From Pseudomonadota bacterium (lineage in GTDB: Bacteria; Pseudomonadota; Gammaproteobacteria; Burkholderiales; SG8-39), in assembly GCA_003242425.1 (NCBI GenBank), contig QGUL01000073.1, positions 1 through 7,585 of the forward strand: 7,585 nucleotides of DNA, written 5' to 3'. The position numbers and the translations under genes were made by a program. Positions 1 through 5,931 of this stretch are shown piece by piece; the first letter of the stretch is position 1; each line of letters begins with the position of its first letter. The notes under the pieces were generated by a model. The model was not told the DNA's origin, did not search any database, and worked only from the letters and a program-made list of their open reading frames with translations.

Positions 1-251
1 CCCACCCGCGCCCCCCTTTTGGCCCGCCGCGGCCGGGGGCCGCGGCCGCGCCCGCCGGGGACCGCCGGTCCGTACCGCGGATGCGCGGGCGGCCGGTCTG
101 CGAGCTGCGGCCAGCCGCGGCTCGAAGCCCACGCCGCGAGCAACAGGAAAGGCACGGTGGGCATGACCGGCAGCACCGCGCCGATCAGCCCGCAGACGAG
201 CGCCAGCAGCGCCAACGCACGCCACAGCAGGATCTGCGTGCGGCGCAGCAT
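1..251 (-). CDS. DUF454 (YbaN-like) inner-membrane protein, 3' part cut by window edge
   Basis: The ATG lies at 251 on the minus strand, two bases after the norR stop, and the frame stays open for 83 codons to the window edge. Residues about 7-44 form a hydrophobic stretch containing GLIGAVLPVMPTVPFLLLAAW, close to the YbaN/DUF454 signature (G-x-x-LPVLPTTPFxLLAAW). This is followed by a family-like segment ending in HPRYGP and PRRAK. The family consists of small (about 120-residue) inner-membrane proteins of unknown function, so roughly a third is missing here. The near-zero spacing to norR implies cotranscription and probable translational coupling. After HPRYGP the sequence becomes extremely GC-rich, and several usually conserved residues (Leu-Leu before AHP, the Trp before R-x-RG, the Trp after PRRAK) are replaced, although the frame holds. 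This could be divergence or poor sequence at a contig end. Family assignment is good; any role in NO biology is only inferred from position. Confidence 0.8.
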   Translation of the reverse strand, partial: MLRRTQILLWRALALLALVCGLIGAVLPVMPTVPFLLLAAWASSRGWPQLADRPPAHPRYGPAVPGGRGRGPRPRRAKRGARV

Positions 252-253
252 CG

Positions 254-1789
254 CTACTTCAATCCCAGCCGGCGCGCGAGCTTGTGCAGATTGCTCGCGT
301 CCATGCCCAGCATGCGCGCGGCGCGCGCCCAGTTCTGATCGCAGCGGTCCAGCGCCTCGCGGATGCTCTGCCGCTGCACGGCTTCGACCGCTTCGCGCAG
401 CGTGCGCAACGTTCCGCCTTCGCCGTTGCCCATGCTCGACGCGGCGACCGGCGCGAACGCCTCCTGCTGCATGTCGAGATCGAGCAGCTCCGGCTCGAGG
501 CTCACGATCTCGGTACGCGAAGCGCCGCGGCTCACGGCCTTCAAGGCCGCGCGGCTGATGACGTGTTCGAGCTCGCGCACGTTGCCGGGCCAGTGGTAGG
601 CGCACAGCGCCTGCTCCGCCGCGGGCGACAGCCGCAGGCTGCGCAAGCCCAGCCGCGCGCGGTTGAGTTCGAGGAAATGCCCGGCGAGCACCAGCACGTC
701 GCTGCCGCGCTCGCGCAGCGGCGGGATGTGCACGGGATACACCGACAGCCGGTGATAGAGATCGGCGCGGAAATGGCCGTCGCGCACGCTGTCCTTCAAC
801 TGCCGGTTGGTCGCGGCGATGATGCGCACGTCCACGCGCCGCGGCGAGTCCGCGCCCAGGCGCTGGATCTCGCCGTTCTGCAGCACGCGCAAAAGCTTCG
901 CCTGCACGGTGAGCGGCAGTTCGCCCACTTCGTCGAGGAACAGCGTGCCGCCGTTCGCGGCCTCGAAGCGGCCGGGCCGGTCGGTGGTCGCGCCGGAAAA
1001 CGCGCCCTTGACGTGACCGAAGAGCTCGCTTTCCGCGAGCGACTCGGGCAGCGCCGCGCAGTTGACGTGCACCAGCGGTCCCTTGGCGCGGCGCGACTGG
1101 CGGTGCAGGCGGCGCGCGAACAGTTCCTTGCCCACGCCCGTCTCGCCGAGCAGCAGCACCGGCAGTTCGGAGTCGGCCACCACGTCGAGCTCGTGCAGCA
1201 GCCGCCGGATCGCGGGGCTCTGGCCGAGGATCTCGCCCTCGTTGAACGCCGGGATCTCCTGGTGGTCGTGCACGGCGCGCGCCATGCGCAGGCTGCGCGT
1301 TTCCTGTTCCAGGCGCGTCACGCGCACCGCCGCTTCGATCAGCAGGGTGTAGCGCTGCAGCTCTTCGCGCATCGCTTCGTCGAACGTGTCCGCGTGCAGC
1401 GCGTCGAGCGTGAGCGCACCCCAGAGGTTGCCTTCCACGTAGAGGCTCACGCCCATGCAGTCGTGCACGGGCAGCGGCTCGCCCACATGCTCGTCAAGCA
1501 GGCCGTCGTAGGGATCGGGCAGCGGGCTGCCCGGATCAAAACGGGTCGGCGCCCGGCTCGCGAGGATCGCGGCCAGGCGCGGATGCTGCGCCACGAGGAA
1601 ACGGCGGCCCAGCGCCTCGCGCACCAGACCGTCCACCGCCACCGGACACAGGCAGTCGCCGTCCAGGCGCAGGAGCGCCACCGCCCCGCAACGGAAATGC
1701 GTGCGCAAGGTGGATACCAGCCGCTGCAGCCGCACCGCGTGCGGCAGTTCGGTGGCAAGGTCGGCCAGCAGGGCGTCTCTCAAGGTCAT
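254..1789 (-). CDS. norR: NorR, NO-responsive sigma-54-dependent transcriptional activator
   Basis: This is a 511-residue bacterial enhancer-binding protein that senses NO and switches on the divergent norAB genes. The N-terminal GAF domain (about 1-165) keeps residues equivalent to the proposed non-haem iron ligands of E. coli NorR: R71 (HPRL), D95 (PDPYDGL), H109 and C111, and D129. The AAA+ domain (about 185-415) has Walker A GETGVGKE (215-222), Walker B FLDE (284-287) and arginine-finger candidates in FRADLYHRL (340-348). Its sigma-54 contact loop reads GAFSGA (262-267) rather than GAFTGA. A Fis-type helix-turn-helix closes the protein (about 465-511, with NWARAARMLGMDASNLHKLA). The frame is open to an ATG at 1843, but MTLRDALLADLATEL at 1789 aligns with the normal NorR N-terminus, so I chose 1789; its Shine-Dalgarno site is weak. 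A NorR box overlaps this start codon, suggesting autoregulation. Length and domain order are typical, and identity is very secure. Confidence 0.95.
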   Translation of the reverse strand: MTLRDALLADLATELPHAVRLQRLVSTLRTHFRCGAVALLRLDGDCLCPVAVDGLVREALGRRFLVAQHPRLAAILASRAPTRFDPGSPLPDPYDGLLDEHVGEPLPVHDCMGVSLYVEGNLWGALTLDALHADTFDEAMREELQRYTLLIEAAVRVTRLEQETRSLRMARAVHDHQEIPAFNEGEILGQSPAIRRLLHELDVVADSELPVLLLGETGVGKELFARRLHRQSRRAKGPLVHVNCAALPESLAESELFGHVKGAFSGATTDRPGRFEAANGGTLFLDEVGELPLTVQAKLLRVLQNGEIQRLGADSPRRVDVRIIAATNRQLKDSVRDGHFRADLYHRLSVYPVHIPPLRERGSDVLVLAGHFLELNRARLGLRSLRLSPAAEQALCAYHWPGNVRELEHVISRAALKAVSRGASRTEIVSLEPELLDLDMQQEAFAPVAASSMGNGEGGTLRTLREAVEAVQRQSIREALDRCDQNWARAARMLGMDASNLHKLARRLGLK

Positions 1790-1796
1790 TTCTACC
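1784..1796. promoter_or_regulatory. NorR box C (GGT-N7-ACC)
   Basis: GGTCATTTCTACC is a perfect match to the GGT-N7-ACC NorR consensus described for R. eutropha. It is the box furthest from norA and overlaps the chosen norR start codon (1787-1789), so NorR binding here could also limit norR expression. Its centre lies 20 bp from box B. Confidence 0.7.
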
Positions 1797-1803
1797 CGCT
1801 CAT

Positions 1804-1816
1804 GGTCTTTCGCACC
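1804..1816. promoter_or_regulatory. NorR box B (GGT-N7-ACC)
   Basis: GGTCTTTCGCACC is the second perfect GGT-N7-ACC match, between boxes A and C. Three copies within about 60 bp upstream of a NorR target are very unlikely by chance, since one such six-base pattern is expected about every 4 kb. Confidence 0.75.
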
Positions 1817-1828
1817 ATAACGCAAAGC

Positions 1829-1841
1829 GGTTGTTTTTACC
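1829..1841. promoter_or_regulatory. NorR box A (GGT-N7-ACC), proximal enhancer site
   Basis: GGTTGTTTTTACC is the perfect GGT-N7-ACC match nearest norA. It is centred 25 bp from box B and about 72 bp upstream of the transcription start predicted from the -12 element. That is a typical enhancer distance for a sigma-54 promoter, and an AT-rich, possibly bendable tract lies between. Confidence 0.78.
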
Positions 1842-1879
1842 ACGTTATTTTTTTATCTCGCTGTTTCAATGGCTTGGCG

Positions 1880-1896
1880 CTGTCACACCGCTTGCT
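1880..1896 (+). promoter_or_regulatory. Candidate sigma-54 (-24/-12) promoter of norAB
   Basis: CTGTCACACCGCTTGCT aligns without gaps to the sigma-54 consensus YTGGCACG-N4-TTGCW. The whole -12 part (TTGCT) matches, as does CAC in the -24 part. The mismatches are GG to GT in the -24 dinucleotide and the G before the spacer. The predicted start is near 1907, about 22 nt before the norA ATG, leaving room for the Shine-Dalgarno site. Three NorR boxes upstream and a NorR-type activator next door support the call. The altered -24 GG is the reason for caution. Confidence 0.6.
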
Positions 1897-1928
1897 ATGG
1901 CTCAAGGCGAAAGAACCGGAGCACGACT

Positions 1929-2603
1929 ATGAGCCATCTCTACGACCGCACCATCGCCCAACTCGCCCGCGACATTCCCGGCGCGACGCGGGTGTTCCGC
2001 CACTACGAGCTCGATTTCTGCTGCGGCGGCAAGCAGCGCCTCAAGGACGCCGCCCGCGAACGCGGCCTCGACGTCGAAGCGATCGTCGCCGCGCTGGAAG
2101 CGCTGGTCGACCGCCCCGAGCCGGAGCGCAACTGGCGCGACGCCGAACCGCGCGAGCTCATCCAGCACATCCTCGGCCGTTTCCATCAGCGCCATCGCGA
2201 GCAACTGCCGGAGCTGATCCGGCTCGCGCAGCGCGTGGAGGAAGTGCACGGCGACCGGCCCGACTGCCCGGTCGGCCTGACCGATCACCTGCGCGCCATG
2301 CAGCAGGAGCTCGAAAGCCACATGATGAAGGAAGAGCAGATCCTCTTCCCGCTCATCTCGCGCGGCGCCGGCCCGATGGTGCAGGGCCCGATCGCCGTGA
2401 TGGAAATGGAACACGAACAGCACGGCGAAGCGCTCGCGCAGCTCACCGCGCTCACCAACGACATCACGCTGCCGCGCGGCGCCTGCAACACCTGGCGCGC
2501 GCTCTACGGCCTGCTCGCGCAGTTCCGCGACGACCTGATGGAACACATCCATCTGGAGAACAACATTCTCTTCGCTGCCGCACTGGAGCCTGAAAATGCC
2601 TAA
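1929..2603 (+). CDS. norA: NorA: YtfE/ScdA/RIC-family di-iron hemerythrin-like protein
   Basis: This cytoplasmic protein of 224 residues closely resembles E. coli YtfE (repair of iron centres) and R. eutropha NorA. NorA binds NO and is cotranscribed with norB under NorR control. The N-terminal ScdA_N/DUF542 domain (about 1-60) carries the FCCGGK motif (C31, C32). The C-terminal four-helix hemerythrin-like domain (about 75-220) keeps all residues equivalent to the YtfE di-iron ligands: H86, H131, E135 (HMMKEE), H162 (EHEQHG), H206 and E210 (HIHLEN). I chose the ATG at 1929 because it has GGAG seven bases upstream and matches the family N-terminus. An in-frame ATG at 1869 would place the -24/-12 element inside the coding region. 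The gene overlaps norB by 8 nt, giving a translationally coupled operon. Whether its main job is Fe-S repair or NO buffering is unsettled for the family; the context favours a link to NO reduction. Confidence 0.94.
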   Translation: MSHLYDRTIAQLARDIPGATRVFRHYELDFCCGGKQRLKDAARERGLDVEAIVAALEALVDRPEPERNWRDAEPRELIQHILGRFHQRHREQLPELIRLAQRVEEVHGDRPDCPVGLTDHLRAMQQELESHMMKEEQILFPLISRGAGPMVQGPIAVMEMEHEQHGEALAQLTALTNDITLPRGACNTWRALYGLLAQFRDDLMEHIHLENNILFAAALEPENA

Positions 2604-4878
2604 CGCGACCTACAAGAAGCTGTGGTGGCTGCTGCTCGCCGTTCTCACGCTGACCTTCACCCTGCTCGGGTATCTCGGCACCGAGATCTACAAGCAGGCG
2701 CCGCCCATTCCCGGGCGCGTCGTCACCACCGACGGCAAGCTCGTTTCGACCAAGGAGAAGATCCTCGACGGCCAGACCGCCTGGCAGTCGGTAGGCGGCA
2801 TGCAGCTCGGTTCGATCTTCGGCCACGGCGCCTACCAGGCGCCGGACTGGACCGCCGACTGGCTGCACCGCGAACTGCTGGCGTGGCTCGATCTCGCCGC
2901 GCAGGAGGAATACGGCGCGCCTTCCTACGCCGTGCTGGACGCCGAAGCGCAGCAGACGCTGCAGCACCGGCTGAAGCTCGAATACCGCAGGAACACGTAC
3001 GACGAGGCGACGGACACCGTCGTCATCACGCCGCGCCGCGCCGCGGCGATGGCCCAGACGGCGAAGCATTACGACGCGCTGTTCGGCGGCGATCCCGCCC
3101 TGCACGGCACGCGCGAAAGCTACGCCATGAAAGAGGTCACGCTGCCCGACCCGAAGCGGCGCGACGACCTCACCGCCTTCTTCGCCTGGACCGCGTGGGC
3201 CGCGGCGACCGAACGCCCCGGCCAGAGCGCGACCTACACCAACAACTGGCCGCACGAGCCGCTGATCGACAACCGCCCCACCGCGGAGAACATCGTCTGG
3301 TCGATCATCAGCGTGGTGCTGCTCATCGCCGGCGTGGGCCTGCTGGTCTGGGGCTGGGCCTTTCTGCGCAAGGAGGAGCCGGAACCGCCCGCACCCGCGC
3401 GCGATCCGCTCACCACCTTCGCGCTCACGCCTTCGCAGAAAGCGCTGGGCAAATATCTGCTCGTGGTGGTCGCGCTGTTCATGCTGCAGGTGCTGCTGGG
3501 CGGCCTGACCGCGCACTACACCGTCGAAGGCCAGGAGTTCTACGGCATCCAGCTCTCCGAGTGGTTCCCCTACTCGCTCACGCGCACCTGGCACATCCAG
3601 TCCGCGCTGTTCTGGATCGCGACGGGCTTCCTCGCCGCCGGGCTCTTTCTCGCGCCCATCATCAACGGCGGCAAGGACCCGAAGTACCAGAAGCTCGGCG
3701 TGGACATCCTGTTCTGGGCGCTGATCGTGGTGGTGGCCGGTTCCTTCCTCGGCAACTGGCTCGCAATCGCGCAGAAGCTGCCCCCGGAATGGAACTTCTG
3801 GCTCGGCCATCAGGGCTATGAATACGTCGACCTCGGCCGGCTGTGGCAGATCGGCAAGTTCCTCGGCGTGGCGTTCTGGCTCGTGCTGATGCTGCGCTGC
3901 ATGGTGCCTGCGCTGCGCAAGAAGGACAGCGACAAGCATCTGCTCGCGCTGCTCACCGCCTCGGTGGTCGCCATCGGCCTCTTCTACGGCGCGGGGCTCG
4001 CCTATGGCGAACGCACCCACATCGCCATCATGGAGTACTGGCGCTGGTGGGTGGTGCACCTGTGGGTGGAAGGCTTCTTCGAAGTGTTCGCCACCACGGC
4101 GCTGGCCTTCATCTTCGTCTCCATGGGCCTGGTGTCGCGCGCCGTCGGCACGACCGCGAGCCTCGCCTCCGCCTCGCTTTTCCTGCTGGGCGGCGTGCCG
4201 GGCACGCTCCACCACCTCTACTTCACCGGCACCACCACGCCGGTGATGGCGGTGGGCGCGACCTTCAGCGCGCTGGAAGTGGTGCCGCTGGTGGTGCTGG
4301 GCTACGAAGCCTTCGAGAACTGGCGCCTGCGCGTGCGCGCGCCGTGGATGGCGCAGCTCAAGTGGCCGCTGATGTGCTTCATCGCCGTGGCCTTCTGGAA
4401 CATGCTCGGCGCCGGGGTGTTCGGCTTCATGATCAACCCGCCCGTGTCGCTGTACTACGTGCAAGGCCTCAACACCACGCCCGTGCACGGCCACGCCGCG
4501 CTGTTCGGGGTGTACGGCTTCCTCGCGCTGGGCTTCACCATCCTGGTGCTGCGCTACATCCGGCCGGGCTTCCAGTTCAACGACCGGCTGATGGCCACCG
4601 CCTTCTGGTGGCTGAACGCAGGCCTGGTGCTGATGATCGCGACCAGCCTGCTGCCCATCGGCCTGTTCCAGTTCTACGCCAGCGCGACCGAAGGGTTGTG
4701 GTACGCACGCAGCGAAGCCTTCCTGCAACAGCCCTTCCTCGAGGCGCTGCGCTGGATCCGCACCGTCGGCGACGTCGTCTTCATCGTCGGCGCCGCGGCC
4801 TTCGGTTCGCAGGTCGTCAAGGGCTTGCGCCAATCCTCCACTGTGCCGGCTATGGAAGCCCTGGCCGCCGAAAACTGA
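2596..4878 (+). CDS. norB: NorB: quinol-dependent nitric oxide reductase (qNOR)
   Basis: This 760-residue inner-membrane enzyme reduces 2 NO to N2O with electrons from quinol. Residues 9-28 form the first membrane helix, followed by a large periplasmic domain (about 35-230) absent from short cytochrome-type NorB. About 13 further helices of the haem-copper oxidase fold start near 232. Expected metal ligands are present: H333 (RTWHIQ) and H633 for the low-spin haem, H631 for high-spin haem b3, and H488, H539 and H540 (LHHLYFTG) for non-haem FeB. E492, E496 and E561 are the conserved active-site glutamates. There is no CxxCH haem c motif and no norC gene nearby, so this is the quinol type. The ATG at 2596 has GGAG seven bases upstream and overlaps the norA end. 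An intrinsic terminator follows about 35 nt after the stop. Full length; no truncation seen. Confidence 0.96.
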   Translation: MPNATYKKLWWLLLAVLTLTFTLLGYLGTEIYKQAPPIPGRVVTTDGKLVSTKEKILDGQTAWQSVGGMQLGSIFGHGAYQAPDWTADWLHRELLAWLDLAAQEEYGAPSYAVLDAEAQQTLQHRLKLEYRRNTYDEATDTVVITPRRAAAMAQTAKHYDALFGGDPALHGTRESYAMKEVTLPDPKRRDDLTAFFAWTAWAAATERPGQSATYTNNWPHEPLIDNRPTAENIVWSIISVVLLIAGVGLLVWGWAFLRKEEPEPPAPARDPLTTFALTPSQKALGKYLLVVVALFMLQVLLGGLTAHYTVEGQEFYGIQLSEWFPYSLTRTWHIQSALFWIATGFLAAGLFLAPIINGGKDPKYQKLGVDILFWALIVVVAGSFLGNWLAIAQKLPPEWNFWLGHQGYEYVDLGRLWQIGKFLGVAFWLVLMLRCMVPALRKKDSDKHLLALLTASVVAIGLFYGAGLAYGERTHIAIMEYWRWWVVHLWVEGFFEVFATTALAFIFVSMGLVSRAVGTTASLASASLFLLGGVPGTLHHLYFTGTTTPVMAVGATFSALEVVPLVVLGYEAFENWRLRVRAPWMAQLKWPLMCFIAVAFWNMLGAGVFGFMINPPVSLYYVQGLNTTPVHGHAALFGVYGFLALGFTILVLRYIRPGFQFNDRLMATAFWWLNAGLVLMIATSLLPIGLFQFYASATEGLWYARSEAFLQQPFLEALRWIRTVGDVVFIVGAAAFGSQVVKGLRQSSTVPAMEALAAEN

Positions 4879-4912
4879 GCCCCTTGGGGCACTACCTTGT
4901 GCTCCCTTCGAT

Positions 4913-4948
4913 CGGCGCGGCTTCGCAAGAACCGCGCCGCTTTTTTTT
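4913..4948 (+). terminator. Intrinsic terminator of the norAB operon
   Basis: CGGCGCGG (4913-4920) pairs perfectly with CCGCGCCG (4932-4939), and eight T residues follow at 4941-4948. The loop can add a small CTT/AAG stem. A separate 12-base palindrome, GCCCCTTGGGGC, sits directly after the norB stop at 4879-4890. The T run is only on the plus side, so it serves norAB rather than the convergent gene ending at 4951. Confidence 0.88.
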
Positions 4949-4950
4949 GC

Positions 4951-5385
4951 TCACTCGATGCGGATCAGCGCCAGGCCGCTCGACTTGTCGTAACGCCGGC
5001 ACAGATACGCGGGCGAGTCGATCAGCACCACTTCCAGCGTAGGCCGCACGTGCGCTTCCAGCAGATGGCCGCCGTGCGCGGTCGCGTCGCGCTTGCCGAT
5101 CACGACGTGCGCATGCACCTTGGGTTCGTCGCCGTCGAGCGCGATATCGCCGTTGAGCGACAGCACTTCGACCTGCTCCGCCACGCGGATGCGCGCGTAG
5201 TCCTTGCGTTCCCAGTCGAAATAGCCGAGCACGACGTCGGAGAAGGCGCCGATGGCGCTGAAGCGGCTCGCGGTGATGCCGTGCTCGCGCGCAAACTGCG
5301 TCAAACCGGCGATCACTTCGTCGCCCGCCTCGAAGATCAGCGCATAGGTGCGTTCGCCGTCCTGGTTGATGAGCTTCGCTCGCAT
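4951..5385 (-). CDS. PCC/DUF296-domain protein (PPC domain-containing)
   Basis: This is a 144-residue single-domain protein. The motifs FSAIGAFSDVVLGYFDW (about residues 42-58), the VHAHVV strand, then GGHLLEAHVRPTLEVVL are typical of the plant-and-prokaryote-conserved (PCC/PPC, DUF296) fold. In plants this fold is attached to AT-hooks; bacterial stand-alone members form trimers, some with a metal site near the HxH motif, and their function is mostly unknown. There is no AT-hook, signal peptide or membrane segment. I chose the ATG at 5385 because GAGG lies six bases upstream and MRAKLINQDG is a normal family start; an upstream ATG at 5418 lacks this support. It converges on norAB, separated by the norAB terminator, and starts divergently from the 107-residue gene at 5538. 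A link with NO metabolism is not shown. Confidence 0.85.
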   Translation of the reverse strand: MRAKLINQDGERTYALIFEAGDEVIAGLTQFAREHGITASRFSAIGAFSDVVLGYFDWERKDYARIRVAEQVEVLSLNGDIALDGDEPKVHAHVVIGKRDATAHGGHLLEAHVRPTLEVVLIDSPAYLCRRYDKSSGLALIRIE

Positions 5386-5507
5386 GGATCGCCTCGCGTC
5401 AAAACCGGCGCGCTGCACGAGACGTTCCCGCGCGCGTCTGACCTGGACGCCGCGGCGCCTAAAGGAACACCGCTTGCACCCCTGAAGGCGACGCGCCCGC
5501 AGGGCGT

Positions 5508-5519
5508 TTGTCCGGACAA
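5508..5519. promoter_or_regulatory. 12-bp perfect palindrome upstream of the 107-residue gene
   Basis: TTGTCCGGACAA is a perfect 12-base palindrome ending 7 nt before the strong GAGGAG ribosome site and 18 nt before the ATG at 5538. It could be an operator for a dimeric regulator or a short leader hairpin; the sequence alone does not decide. Its position in the divergent 152-nt region between two genes favours a regulatory use. I found no convincing sigma-70 promoter in this region. Confidence 0.3.
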
Positions 5520-5537
5520 CTTAAACGAGGAGTCACC

Positions 5538-5861
5538 ATGCAACTCAGCGAAGTGCAACAACGTTTTTCCCGCGTCGAGCAGTGTATCGACGATGCCTAC
5601 CAGGCCTGCCAGCAGAGCCAGTCGGCGACGCCGGAACTGCAGGATTCCATCCGCCAGCTCGACCAGCGCGCGGACGAGGCCCGCCAGTACATCCAGGGCC
5701 AGGATCAGCAGAAGATCAAACAGTGCGTTTGGGAGCTTGAAGAACTGAGCGACCGCGCGCTGGAGGCCTGCAAACAGGCGGGCAACGTCGAGCCGCAACT
5801 CAAGCAGGCCGTGCAGCAGGCGCATAGCGAACTGTCCAGCCTCAAGCACCAGATGGGCTGA
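5538..5861 (+). CDS. Conserved-looking small helical protein of unknown function, internally duplicated
   Basis: I cannot name this 107-residue protein. It is soluble, rich in Gln, Glu and Ala, and predicted by eye to be almost all helix or coiled coil, with no signal peptide or membrane segment. It appears to be a tandem duplication with an offset of exactly 54 residues and no gap. DAYQACQQSQSATPELQ (19-35) aligns with RALEACKQAGNVEPQLK (73-89), sharing A20/A74, A23/A77, C24/C78, Q26/Q80, P32/P86 and L34/L88; further on Q40/Q94, and before it E14/E68 and D18/D72, also match. Four cysteines (16, 24, 63, 78) could form disulfides or bind metal. The start at 5538 is fixed by GAGGAG five bases upstream, and codon use matches the neighbours. 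It is followed by a terminator, so it is probably a single-gene unit. A real gene is very likely; function unknown. Confidence 0.85.
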   Translation: MQLSEVQQRFSRVEQCIDDAYQACQQSQSATPELQDSIRQLDQRADEARQYIQGQDQQKIKQCVWELEELSDRALEACKQAGNVEPQLKQAVQQAHSELSSLKHQMG

Positions 5862-5884
5862 GGGCGCATTCACGCCCGGCATCG

Positions 5885-5909
5885 GGGCCGCCCGCTTGGC
5901 GGCCCTTTT
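5885..5909 (+). terminator. Intrinsic terminator after the 107-residue gene
   Basis: GGGCCGCC (5885-5892) pairs perfectly with GGCGGCCC (5898-5905) around a five-base CGCTT loop, and TTTT follows. A weaker hairpin, GGGCG/CGCCC (5862-5866 with 5873-5877), precedes it right after the stop codon at 5859-5861. The short T run makes it weaker than the norAB terminator. It probably separates this gene from the downstream 60-residue frame. Confidence 0.7.
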
Positions 5910-5931
5910 GCCGCCCGGCGCGCAGCACATC

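Noticed and set aside
1790..1843. An 18-codon N-terminal extension of norR
   Set aside because: It overlaps the NorR boxes and does not align with known NorR N-termini, whereas the ATG at 1789 does.
1871..1896. TTGGCGC...TTGCT read as a sigma-54 promoter with a canonical GG
   Set aside because: The spacing between GG and GC is 16 bases instead of 10, so it cannot be a functional -24/-12 pair; the GT-containing alignment has the right spacing.
1869..1928. A 20-codon N-terminal extension of norA from an upstream ATG
   Set aside because: The extension contains the -24/-12 promoter element, has no family similarity and lacks the good Shine-Dalgarno site present before 1929.
284..2593. 769-codon plus-strand open frame antisense to norR and then out of frame with norA
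   Set aside because: It mirrors norR codon structure, has low-complexity Arg/Ala/His/Gln composition, no domain, and collides with the well-supported norR, NorR boxes and norA.
2464..4833. 789-codon minus-strand open frame antisense to norB
   Set aside because: It is a GC-rich shadow frame with Glu/His/Arg/Gln-rich low complexity and no recognisable domain, while the plus strand encodes an unambiguous full-length qNOR.
3843..5042. 399-codon plus-strand frame overlapping the norB 3' half and the terminator
   Set aside because: It is out of frame with norB, has Arg/His/Ala-rich low complexity, and runs through the intrinsic terminator and into the convergent PCC gene.
5419..5537. Sigma-70 promoter using TTGCAC at 5474 for the 107-residue gene
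   Set aside because: No acceptable -10 hexamer occurs 16-18 bases downstream, so no promoter could be called.
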